Shown piece by piece: positions 24,414 to 31,445 of a stretch of 33,581 nucleotides of DNA. How positions within the stretch are numbered: the stretch's first letter is position 1; the number at the start of each line of letters is the position of its first letter. The position numbers and the translations under genes were made by a program. Under the pieces are notes generated by a model. The model had not been told where the DNA came from. It made no database searches and was given only the letters and a program-made list of their open reading frames with translations. This stretch comes from Coriobacteriia bacterium (GTDB lineage Bacteria > Actinomycetota > Coriobacteriia > Anaerosomatales > Anaerosomataceae). The stretch lies in the NCBI GenBank assembly GCA_016938395.1, contig JAFGUS010000050.1, forward strand, positions 1-33,581. The letters are read 5' to 3'.

Positions 24414-25622
24414 GTGAGCTCACCGTACGATGTTCCTCCCACGCCTCAGCCCGCGCCTGTGGCAAGCACCCGCGAACGTAGCGGCCGGTCGTGCCTGGGC
24501 GTTGTTGCGGGAGGCGTACTGGGCGGTCTTCTGGGCGCGGCTGTCACGGCCGGAGCCTTCTGGGCGCTCTGGGGCGGTGCCCCGGCGACAGAGCAGCCGG
24601 CAGAGCAGACTCCCGAACCAGCCGAGCAGTGCGAGTGCTACGACATCGAACTTGCGGAGGAGGACCTCACCTACGCCGAGGCTGTCGCGCTCAAGGCGAT
24701 GCCGTCGGTGGTGAGCATCGCGGTCGAGCAGACCGGGGTGAACCCCTTCACCGGCCGCACCGAGACGCAGGTCGTGGGCAACGGCAGCGGCGTGATCATT
24801 CGGGAGAACGGCTACAACCTCACCAACGACCACGTCATCGCGGGTGCGGACGGCATCACGGTGACCATGGGTGTCGAGAGCGTCTCCGCGACACTCGTGG
24901 GCCGGGACCCGTCATCGGACCTCGCGGTGCTCAAGGTCGATCGCACCGGGCTTCCGGCGATCGAGATCGGATCCTCGGCCGGGCTGCGTGTGGGCCAGCC
25001 GGTCGTCGCGATCGGGAGCCCCTTCGGTCTCGACCAGTCGGTCACCACCGGCATCGTCTCAGCGCTGGGTCGTACGAGCTTCATGGAGAGCGCCGAGGCG
25101 CTTCTCACCGCATACACGAGCCTCATTCAGACCGATGCCGCGATCAATCCGGGCAACTCAGGTGGTGCGCTCACCGATGCGGCCGGACGGCTCGTCGGCA
25201 TCAATACGCTCATCCAGACCGGTTCTGGCGGCGTCGCGCAGTCGGCGGGCGTAGGCTTCGCCATCCCGGTGGACTACGCCATCGCCATCGCGGACGACCT
25301 CATCGAGTTCGGCCGGGCGGAGCATCCATACCTCGGCATCTCGAGCATGACCATCAACAGCAGGGTCGCGGAGCTCTACGAGCTGCCGGTAGACGCCGGG
25401 GCGCTGATCGACGTGGTCTCGAGCGGGTCGCCTGCCGAGGCTGCGGGCATCGAGCCCGGCGACATCGTGACGAGCATCGGCGATACGCCCGTGGCAAGCG
25501 TCGAGGACGTCTTTCTCGCGATCAGGTCACACCGCGTGGGCGATCGGGTCGATGTCGTGATCGTACGCGGAGATGCGCAACTGACGCTCGAGGCGACGCT
25601 CGGTTCGGACGGAGCGCGGTGA
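24414..25622 (+). CDS. HtrA/DegP-family membrane-anchored serine protease with a PDZ domain
   Basis: A 402-residue trypsin-like protease. A Pro-rich cytoplasmic start is followed by one membrane helix at about 28-52, so the protease domain faces outside. The catalytic triad is H140 in LTNDHV, D169 in SSDLAVL and S249 in GNSGGAL. A PDZ domain spans about 303-400, beginning near HPYLGI and including A-G-I-E-P-G-D-I-V-T-S-I-G. Such proteases degrade misfolded envelope proteins. The GTG start is tentative, since only GGAAGGGAAG lies 10-20 bases upstream. It overlaps rlmH by four bases. Confidence 0.92.
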   Translation: MSSPYDVPPTPQPAPVASTRERSGRSCLGVVAGGVLGGLLGAAVTAGAFWALWGGAPATEQPAEQTPEPAEQCECYDIELAEEDLTYAEAVALKAMPSVVSIAVEQTGVNPFTGRTETQVVGNGSGVIIRENGYNLTNDHVIAGADGITVTMGVESVSATLVGRDPSSDLAVLKVDRTGLPAIEIGSSAGLRVGQPVVAIGSPFGLDQSVTTGIVSALGRTSFMESAEALLTAYTSLIQTDAAINPGNSGGALTDAAGRLVGINTLIQTGSGGVAQSAGVGFAIPVDYAIAIADDLIEFGRAEHPYLGISSMTINSRVAELYELPVDAGALIDVVSSGSPAEAAGIEPGDIVTSIGDTPVASVEDVFLAIRSHRVGDRVDVVIVRGDAQLTLEATLGSDGAR

Positions 25623-26086
25623 TCCAGCTCGACCTGGTGTGTGTGGGGCGTCTCAAGGAACGGTACTGGCGGGATGCCGCCGCCGAGTACCTCAAGCGCC
25701 TCGGCCCGTACGCGCGAGTCACCGTGACCGAGATCGCCGACCGCGACGTCACCGCCGACGAGTCCCGTGCGCTTGCTGCCGAGTCGGCCGACGTGCTCCG
25801 GGCGATCCCGTCCAGTGCGCACGTGGTCGTGCTCGATGTGGAGGCGCCCGCCCGGACGTCCGAGGGCCTGGCGGCCTGGCTCGACTCCCTGGCGCTCGGC
25901 GGGCGGAGCCGCATCGCGCTGGTCATCGGCGGGGCGGCGGGGCTGCATCCGGACGTGCGCGCCCGCGCGGACGAGCGGCTGTCGCTCGGACCGCTGACGC
26001 TGCCGCACCAGCTCGCTCGTGTCGTGCTGCTCGAGCAGCTCTACCGTGCGTTCCGCATCAGCCGCGGCGAACCGTACCACAGGTGA
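25619..26086 (+). CDS. rlmH: 23S rRNA pseudouridine-1915 N3-methyltransferase RlmH
   Basis: A 155-residue SPOUT methyltransferase that methylates pseudouridine 1915 in helix 69 of 23S rRNA. Family marks are the L-K-E-R-Y-W start motif, the I-G-G-A-A-G-L SAM-binding loop, and the C-terminal L-P-H-Q-L-A-R-V-V-L-L-E-Q-L-Y-R-A-F-R-I followed by G-E-P-Y-H-R. The GTG start overlaps the protease stop (GTGA). Length is normal. Confidence 0.96.
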   Translation: MIQLDLVCVGRLKERYWRDAAAEYLKRLGPYARVTVTEIADRDVTADESRALAAESADVLRAIPSSAHVVVLDVEAPARTSEGLAAWLDSLALGGRSRIALVIGGAAGLHPDVRARADERLSLGPLTLPHQLARVVLLEQLYRAFRISRGEPYHR

Positions 26087-26090
26087 CGTG

Positions 26091-26510
26091 ATGGGTCCCA
26101 CGGTACACCTGCTGTTGACGAGGGCCTGGGCGCGAGAGTGCGGGTTCTCCGGTGAGGACGCTGAGGTCATCGCCCAGTCGAACCTGGCGTTCGACGCCCG
26201 GTTCCCGGCGCGTGGATCGCTCGCGAACCTCACCCGGCACTTCGCGCCGTGGGCGTGGCTGTGGTCGCGCACGTACTTCCGGCGCGCGGTGGGTACCCGC
26301 GACCTCGTGATGCTCGGGTATGCGCTCCACTGCGCACAAGATGCGGTCGCGCACGGCACGCTGGGAGAGAACCACCTGCTGGCCGATGTGGGCCTGCGCC
26401 GGGAGCCCGACTCCTGGGACATGGCGCCACCGGGCATCAAGTCGCGCATCGAGCGCGTTTCACGCGGGCGGCTGCTGCGGTACCGAAGACTCCGCGGTCA
26501 CTCTACCTGA
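26091..26510 (+). CDS. Small protein resembling zinc-dependent phospholipase C, function unknown
   Basis: A 139-residue protein starting four bases after rlmH; the ATG at 26091 follows a GTG that could also be used. It has H-L-L-L-T-R-A-W near the start, N-L-T-R-H-F-A-P-W-A-W, and LGYALHCAQDAVAHGT. The last is like the Y-x-L-H-x-x-Q-D-x-x-x-H-H helix of zinc-dependent phospholipase C and S1-P1 nuclease folds. The early and middle histidines could be further metal ligands. It lacks a signal peptide and is shorter than true phospholipases, so enzymatic activity is uncertain. Confidence 0.6.
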   Translation: MGPTVHLLLTRAWARECGFSGEDAEVIAQSNLAFDARFPARGSLANLTRHFAPWAWLWSRTYFRRAVGTRDLVMLGYALHCAQDAVAHGTLGENHLLADVGLRREPDSWDMAPPGIKSRIERVSRGRLLRYRRLRGHST

Positions 26511-26524
26511 GCGATAGGCGCCGA

Positions 26525-26758
26525 CTACACGACCTCGGTCACGACGACCTGCACGCCGTGCTCGGTGGCGAGCTCGTCAGCGAGCTGTTTCGCCTCGTCG
26601 AAGGCGCCAAACATCCCCGAGGGCTTGGTCGATTCGTCATCGAATCCCAGGGCGACCCACCAGAGTTGCCTGCCGCCAGCGTTGCCGATGCGGTCGCACC
26701 GGATGCGTTCGACCCGCTTACCGGAGGTCGAGACTTCGGAACTGTCGAGGAGTCCCAT
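26525..26758 (-). CDS. Small 77-residue protein, not recognised
   Basis: The only confident minus-strand gene. It has a clean ribosome binding site: AAAGGAG (plus-strand 26766-26772) seven bases before the ATG. The protein contains ERIRCDRIGNAGGRQLWWVA, then a region with D-E-A-K-Q-L-A-D-E-L-A, and ends V-Q-V-V-V-T-E-V-V. It suggests a small alpha/beta protein in which a helix follows a strand; no family is recognised. It converges with the PLC-like gene, 14 bases away, and is divergent from argS. A plus-strand reading frame over the same bases looks like a shadow. Confidence 0.7.
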   Translation of the reverse strand: MGLLDSSEVSTSGKRVERIRCDRIGNAGGRQLWWVALGFDDESTKPSGMFGAFDEAKQLADELATEHGVQVVVTEVV

Positions 26759-26814
26759 GTGTGTGCTCCTTTGCCGGGGGTGGAGACTCGTGGTGCTGTG
26801 CGTGCGATGGCGTG

Positions 26815-26843
26815 AGTATACGACCGCGCAACGCTCCGCGACA
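26815..26843 (-). promoter_or_regulatory. Candidate promoter for the small minus-strand gene
   Basis: On the minus strand, TATACT (plus 26815-26820) lies 17 bases downstream of TGTCGC (plus 26838-26843), giving a leader of about 50 bases before the ATG at 26758. The -10 is good, the -35 weak. Confidence 0.4.
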
Positions 26844-26866
26844 GGGGCGTGCGGGCTGTGCCGTCA

Positions 26867-26895
26867 TTGCCGCGCCGTATCGGCGGGGGTATCCT
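26867..26895 (+). promoter_or_regulatory. argS promoter, probably giving a leaderless mRNA
   Basis: TTGCCG at 26867-26872, a 17-base spacer and TATCCT at 26890-26895. Transcription would start about 26902-26905, at or just before the argS ATG at 26905. There is no Shine-Dalgarno motif before the ATG, which fits a leaderless transcript. Confidence 0.5.
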
Positions 26896-26904
26896 GATTC
26901 CCCG

Positions 26905-28662
26905 ATGCCCGCCGACCCAGGAGCCGTCACCGTGCGCGAGACACTCACCGCAGTGATCACCGAGACCATCCACGCGCTGATCGCGGGCGGTCAGCTGCCG
27001 CTCGCCGAGCCGCCGGCGGTGCACGTGGAGCGTCCGCGCGACCCTTCCCACGGCGACTGGTCCACGAATGCGGCCCTCGTCTCCGCAAAGGCTGCCGGTA
27101 TGGTGCCGCGGGACATCGCCGAGCTCATCGCTGCCGGACTGCGCCAGCGTCTTGCCGGTGTCGCCGAGGCCGTCGAGATCGCCGGCCCCGGATTCATCAA
27201 CGTGCGCCTCGCACGTGACGTGGTCACCGATGTCGTCACGCGCATCCGAGAAGACGGTGAGCGGTTCGGCGCAGGGGAGCCCACCGGCAGGCGCGTGCAG
27301 GTGGAGTTCGTCTCGGCTAACCCCGTCGGCCCGATGCATGTCGGACACGGGCGTTGGGCGGCGCTCGGGGACAGCATCGCCCGCATCCTTGAGCACGCTG
27401 GTGATCAGGTGCAGCGGGAGTTCTACGTCAACGATGCCGGCGTGCAGATGGACATCTTCGCGTCGAGCGTCTCGGCGCGGTATCTCGAGCTCTGCGGGCG
27501 GGACGTCGAGTTCCCCGAGGACGGTTACCGTGGTGCGTACATAGCCGACATCGCGCAGGAGATCCTCGATGCCGAGGGCGACCGCTGGGCCGACATGCCA
27601 GCCACCGAGCGCGAGGCGCACTTCAAGGAACAGGCCTATACGGCCGTGCTCGAGCATCTGAAGCGCGTGCTGCACGGGATGGGCGTGGACTTCGACGTGT
27701 GGTTCTCGGAGCGTACGCTCCACGAGCGCGGAAACGACGGCGCCACCGCGATCGAGCGGGGGCTGGGCCGACTGCGAGAGGCGGGCTACCTCTACGAACA
27801 CGAGGGCGCGCTCTGGTTCCGCTCGACGGATTTCGGCGACGACAAGGACCGAGTGCTCAAGAAGGCCGACGGCAGCTACACCTACTTCGCGGCGGACATC
27901 GCATATCACGCCGACAAGTACGATCGCGGATTCGATCTCGTCATCGACATCTGGGGAGCCGACCATCACGGCTACGTGAAGCGGATGGAGGCGGCGGTGG
28001 CGGCACTCGGCCATCCCGGCAAGCTCGAGGTCATCATCGGACAACTCGTCAACCTCTTCAGCAACGGTGAGGTGGTGCGCATGAGCAAGCGCACGGGCGA
28101 GATGGTCACGTTCGAGGACCTGCTCGATGAAGTGGGGGCAGACGCGGCGCGCTACTTCTTCCTGCGCCGCTCCACCGACCAGCCGGTGGACTTCGACATA
28201 GCGCTTGCCAAGGAGCGCTCGGCCGACAACCCCGTCTACTACGTGCAGTACGCGCACGCGCGGATCTGCAGCATCCTGCGCAAGGCCGCAGGTGCCGATA
28301 CGGCCGACGAGAGCGTGGACGTGGCGGCGATCTCCGCAAGCATCGCGGCCGACTCGAGCGCGCTCGCTCTGCTCGGCGCAGAGCCCGGGACGCCTGCGAG
28401 CGAAGCCGAACTCGGCCTGCTGCGCAAGCTTGCCGGGTTCCCGGAGGTGGTGGCCCTCGCTGCTCGTCAGCGCGCGCCGCACAAGCTCACGACGTACGCC
28501 GAGGAGCTCGCCTCGGCGTTCCACCAGTTCTACACGCACTGCCACGTGGTCGTGGAGGATCCCGCGCTCCGGAGCGCGCGCCTTGCGCTCGCCGACGCAT
28601 CGCGTGTCGTGCTTGCACGCGCCCTCGGCCTGCTCGGTGTGGGCGCGCCACAGCGTATGTAG
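26905..28662 (+). CDS. argS: Arginyl-tRNA synthetase
   Basis: A 585-residue class I aminoacyl-tRNA synthetase that charges tRNA-Arg. The N-terminal Add1 domain is followed by the HIGH motif, here HVGH at 145-148 in PMHVGHGRW. The KMSKS equivalent is M-S-K-R-T-G near residue 393, which is normal in ArgRS variants that keep Met-Ser-Lys. The C-terminal DALR domain contains H-K-L-T-T-Y-A-E-E-L-A. The ATG at 26905 lies just after the promoter, which fits a leaderless message; a GTG at 26932 is a less likely alternative. It is divergent from the small minus-strand gene. Confidence 0.96.
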   Translation: MPADPGAVTVRETLTAVITETIHALIAGGQLPLAEPPAVHVERPRDPSHGDWSTNAALVSAKAAGMVPRDIAELIAAGLRQRLAGVAEAVEIAGPGFINVRLARDVVTDVVTRIREDGERFGAGEPTGRRVQVEFVSANPVGPMHVGHGRWAALGDSIARILEHAGDQVQREFYVNDAGVQMDIFASSVSARYLELCGRDVEFPEDGYRGAYIADIAQEILDAEGDRWADMPATEREAHFKEQAYTAVLEHLKRVLHGMGVDFDVWFSERTLHERGNDGATAIERGLGRLREAGYLYEHEGALWFRSTDFGDDKDRVLKKADGSYTYFAADIAYHADKYDRGFDLVIDIWGADHHGYVKRMEAAVAALGHPGKLEVIIGQLVNLFSNGEVVRMSKRTGEMVTFEDLLDEVGADAARYFFLRRSTDQPVDFDIALAKERSADNPVYYVQYAHARICSILRKAAGADTADESVDVAAISASIAADSSALALLGAEPGTPASEAELGLLRKLAGFPEVVALAARQRAPHKLTTYAEELASAFHQFYTHCHVVVEDPALRSARLALADASRVVLARALGLLGVGAPQRM

Positions 28663-28715
28663 CACTGGGGTTTCGGCCTCGGCCTCACACGTGTGTTTCA
28701 GATGTCATACGTTCG

Positions 28716-28734
28716 TGCATACTTGATGTATGCA
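28716..28734. promoter_or_regulatory. Operator palindrome of the toxin-antitoxin pair
   Basis: TGCATAC and GTATGCA are perfect seven-base arms around TTGAT, and a further CATAC half-site lies at 28706-28710. It is 24 bases before the antitoxin start and overlaps a possible -10 (CATACT, 28718-28723). Ribbon-helix-helix antitoxins commonly bind such repeats to autoregulate. Confidence 0.65.
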
Positions 28735-28757
28735 GCATTCGGCGGATGGAGCATGAC

Positions 28758-29063
28758 ATGGTGACACGGGTGACGGTCACGCTTCCGGACGATGTCTTGT
28801 CGGAGTTGGACGGAGTGGCACAGACCGAAGGAGTCACGCGCAGTGAGGTGGTCCGCGAGGCGGCGGTGACCTATCTGACCGGGCGCGGGGCATCGCTGGA
28901 GGCGCGCCTGCGGCAGGATTCGGTCACCGATGGAATCGCCTGGCTCACTGACGTCGCCGATAGGCACGCTGATGATGGCGAATCGAGCCTTACCGTTCTC
29001 CGCGATCTCAGGGGTGACCGCGGCGGAGTCAGGTCTCGCTCAGCGCACGAGGTGGAGGAGTGA
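28758..29063 (+). CDS. Ribbon-helix-helix antitoxin, VapB-like
   Basis: A 101-residue protein with an N-terminal ribbon-helix-helix DNA-binding domain: the strand V-T-R-V-T-V-T-L-P-D-D-V, then a helix, then the turn and second helix T-R-S-E-V-V-R-E-A. The C-terminal half is charged and probably wraps the toxin. The ATG at 28758 has GGAG at 28748-28751 six bases upstream; an in-frame ATG at 28746 would add four residues. The stop overlaps the toxin GTG, typical for antitoxin-first pairs. Confidence 0.85.
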   Translation: MVTRVTVTLPDDVLSELDGVAQTEGVTRSEVVREAAVTYLTGRGASLEARLRQDSVTDGIAWLTDVADRHADDGESSLTVLRDLRGDRGGVRSRSAHEVEE

Positions 29064-29455
29064 ACCGGGTCGTTCTGGATGCGTCCGTGGCGGTGAAGTG
29101 GTTCAGGTCCGAGCCGGGTTCGGGTGACGCGCGCGAGCTTCTGCGGCAGCACGGAGCGGGCGAGGTCACGATCACGGTGCCGTCGCTGTTCGTCTACGAG
29201 TTCGCGGGGGTGGCCACCAGGTTGCTCGATCCCGCGGAGCGAGATGAGCTGTGGCGTCGGTTCCTCAGCTGGAGGATCGTAGTACGCGAGGTAGGAGATG
29301 GGCTCATGAGCGATTCCATGCGCATCGCCGACCTGCTCGGCTGTTCTCTTTACGACGCCGTGGCGCCTGCGTTCGCGGAGTCGATCCATGCCCCGCTGGT
29401 TTCGGCCGACCGTCGTGCGCATGCTCACTGGCCGGGCGTGATCCTGCTGGGATGA
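29060..29455 (+). CDS. PIN-domain toxin, VapC-like ribonuclease
   Basis: A 131-residue PIN-domain protein. The acidic metal-binding residues of the active site are D7 in VLDASVAVKW, E47 in FVYEF, D99 in SLYDA and D117 in VSADRR, all intact. VapC toxins cleave RNA, often tRNA or rRNA, and are held inactive by the partner antitoxin. The GTG start overlaps the antitoxin stop and has GGAGGAG just upstream. No sign of decay. Confidence 0.9.
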   Translation: MNRVVLDASVAVKWFRSEPGSGDARELLRQHGAGEVTITVPSLFVYEFAGVATRLLDPAERDELWRRFLSWRIVVREVGDGLMSDSMRIADLLGCSLYDAVAPAFAESIHAPLVSADRRAHAHWPGVILLG

Positions 29456-29486
29456 CCGTGGCGCTTCGCTCTCCGGCGCGGTGTCG

Positions 29487-29494
29487 TGTATCCT
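29487..29494 (+). promoter_or_regulatory. Candidate -10 for lysA
   Basis: TG followed by TATCCT, the same hexamer as in the argS promoter, about 46 bases before the lysA ATG. A weak TTCGCT lies 18 bases upstream. Confidence 0.35.
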
Positions 29495-29539
29495 CACTGG
29501 CTACACGATGACACCGCGTTTCTTAGGGGAGGAACCATC

Positions 29540-30901
29540 ATGGCAAGGCCTCAGACCCCTCGTCCGCCGGCACAGCCGGACCAGCGCACCGGACACGATC
29601 TGCTGCCCGTCTTGCCGATGACCGCCGAGGTCAAAGACGGCCATCTGTGGATCGGTGGCGTGGACACGGTGGAGCTTGCCCGCGAGGCCGGGACGGCGCT
29701 CTACGTGATGGATGAGGCGACCATCCGCCATCAGCTCGCGGAGTACGTGAAGTGGACGCGCTACCACTGGAAAGACGTCGACGTCGTCTACGCGGGCAAG
29801 GCGTTCCTCTCACTCGCGATGGTGAAGCTCGTCGATGAGGAGGACTGCTGTCTGCTCTGCGCCTCGGGCGGGGAGCTCGCCTACGCCGTGCGCGCGGGAT
29901 TCCCGATGGAGCGCGTGCAGATGCACGGCAACAACAAGACGCCCGCCGAGCTCGCCGAGTGTCTGGATGCGGGCATTGGGCGCGTGGTGGTGGACAACTT
30001 CGAGGAGATGGAGCGCCTCTCGGCGCTTGCCTCCCAGCGCGGAGTCACCCAGAAGGTGCTCATCCGCGTCACGCCGGGTGTGGAGGCAGACACGCACGAC
30101 TTCATAATGACCGGCGCCGAGGACTCGAAGTTCGGCTTCGGGCTCAACCAGGGTCTCGCGATGGAGGCGGTCAAGCGCGCGGTAGTGCTGCCGGGTCTGG
30201 AGTTCGACGGTCTGCATATGCACATCGGCAGCCAGATATTCGCGCTGCACAGCTACGCGAAGGCGATCGAGGTCATGGTCAGCTTCATGCGCGACATCGA
30301 GACTGAGACCGGGCATGCGGTGCGCATGCTCGACGTGGGTGGTGGCCTCGGCGTGGCCTACGGCGCGCCCGACGAGCCATCCACCGTCAAGGACTTCGGC
30401 AAGGTCGTCGTGGACGGCATCAAGGAGGAGTGCGAGCGGCATGGTATCGCCGTCCCACGCATGGCCGTTGAGCCCGGACGATCGATCGTGGCTCGCGCCG
30501 GTGTGACGCTCTACACCGTCGGCTCGGTGAAGGAGATCCCCGGGATCCGCACGTACGTGGCGGTCGACGGCGGCATGTCCGATAACATCCGCACGTCGCT
30601 GTACGACGCGCACTACGAGGCGCTCATCGCGAACAAGGCGGCCGATCCCCGCGATATGGTGGGGACGATCGCGGGCAAGCACTGCGAGAGCGGTGACATC
30701 GTGGTGCGCGATGCGCCGCTGCAGTGCCCGGAGCCGGGCGACGTTGTGTGCGTGGCGGCCACCGGAGCGTACTGCCAGTCGATGAGCAGCAACTACAACA
30801 AGCAGGTCCGCCCGGGAGTCGTGTTCGTGCGTGACGGGCAGTGGCGTTGGGCGGTGCGCCGGGAGACGTACGACGACCTCATGCGTGCTGACCTGGGGTG
30901 A
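29540..30901 (+). CDS. lysA: Diaminopimelate decarboxylase
   Basis: A 453-residue PLP enzyme that converts meso-diaminopimelate to lysine, the last step of lysine synthesis. The PLP lysine is K87 in VYAGKAFLS. H-I-G-S-Q, GGGLGVAYG and EPGRSIVARAG follow in fold-type III order, and the C-terminal G-K-H-C-E-S-G-D motif gives the active-site Cys of the partner subunit. A short Pro-rich N-terminal stretch of about 25 residues precedes the core. ATG at 29540 was chosen because AGGGGAGGA ends seven bases before it; the upstream 29486 start lies in the promoter. Confidence 0.96.
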   Translation: MARPQTPRPPAQPDQRTGHDLLPVLPMTAEVKDGHLWIGGVDTVELAREAGTALYVMDEATIRHQLAEYVKWTRYHWKDVDVVYAGKAFLSLAMVKLVDEEDCCLLCASGGELAYAVRAGFPMERVQMHGNNKTPAELAECLDAGIGRVVVDNFEEMERLSALASQRGVTQKVLIRVTPGVEADTHDFIMTGAEDSKFGFGLNQGLAMEAVKRAVVLPGLEFDGLHMHIGSQIFALHSYAKAIEVMVSFMRDIETETGHAVRMLDVGGGLGVAYGAPDEPSTVKDFGKVVVDGIKEECERHGIAVPRMAVEPGRSIVARAGVTLYTVGSVKEIPGIRTYVAVDGGMSDNIRTSLYDAHYEALIANKAADPRDMVGTIAGKHCESGDIVVRDAPLQCPEPGDVVCVAATGAYCQSMSSNYNKQVRPGVVFVRDGQWRWAVRRETYDDLMRADLG

Positions 30902-30935
30902 CAGTGGTGCTCGCAGGCACCGGGTTTGCTTCTGG

Positions 30936-31355
30936 ATGCCCATGAGACGCGCGGTCAAGTACATCTGCCTGGCCACCGGATCCGTGGCCCTCGTGATGGG
31001 TGTCGTCGGCATGTTCCTGCCGATGTGGCCCACCACGCCGTTCCTCCTGCTCGCGGCCGCCTGCTTCGTCCGGAGCTCGAACCGCCTGTACACGTGGCTC
31101 ATAGAGCACGAGCATTTGGGGCGCTACGTCCGCGATTACATGTCGGGCAAGGGCATCCCGCTCAAGGCGAAACGCATCGCCCTCGGCACGATGTGGGTGA
31201 CGTCCCAGGCGTCGTGGATGGTCATCATGTCGCACGTGGGCGTGAAGACGTGGACGATCGCCTACGCGGCGCTGCTCGCCGTCGTGGCGGTCGCCGTCCA
31301 CTACTACATCGGCTACAGGATCCCCACAAGAGAGCCCGACTGCGTCTCCCGGTGA
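30936..31355 (+). CDS. YbaN-family (DUF454) membrane protein
   Basis: A 139-residue protein with two N-terminal helices around V-V-G-M-F-L-P-M-W-P-T-T-P-F-L-L-L-A, the signature of the DUF454/YbaN inner-membrane family, followed by F-V-R-S-S-N-R-L-Y-T-W-L and a pair of C-terminal helices. Function is not known for the family. There is no strong ribosome binding site; ATG at 30936 or 30942 are both possible. It lies between lysA and hom. Confidence 0.85.
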   Translation: MPMRRAVKYICLATGSVALVMGVVGMFLPMWPTTPFLLLAAACFVRSSNRLYTWLIEHEHLGRYVRDYMSGKGIPLKAKRIALGTMWVTSQASWMVIMSHVGVKTWTIAYAALLAVVAVAVHYYIGYRIPTREPDCVSR

Positions 31356-31407
31356 GTGTCAGACATGGCCCATCATGTCGGAGACGGGCCCGGGAGGCGC
31401 CGCCTCC
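31343..31407. repeat. Nested hairpins and a palindrome upstream of hom
   Basis: CGTCTCC at 31343-31349 pairs with GGAGACG at 31380-31386, enclosing GACATG at 31362-31367 and CATGTC at 31374-31379. Next is a 15-base palindrome with arms GGAGGCG and CGCCTCC (31393-31407). No T-run follows. They cover the end of the YbaN gene and lie just upstream of the hom -10. Confidence 0.5.
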
Positions 31408-31409
31408 GC

Positions 31410-31415
31410 TACAAT
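31410..31415 (+). promoter_or_regulatory. Probable -10 of the hom-thrB promoter
   Basis: TACAAT, 31 bases before the hom ATG, with GGAGGG at 31437-31442 as the ribosome binding site. No clear -35; the upstream palindrome at 31393-31407 occupies that region and could be an operator. Confidence 0.45.
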
Positions 31416-31445
31416 GGCCGCATACACGATCGATGCGGAGGGCTC

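Noticed and set aside
26539..28665. A 708-codon minus-strand frame opposite argS
   Set aside because: It is antisense to argS and overlaps the small minus-strand gene in a different frame; its composition is that of a shadow frame.
29456..29540. A lysine riboswitch before lysA
   Set aside because: The gap is about 85 bases, too short for that riboswitch, and no matching structure was seen.
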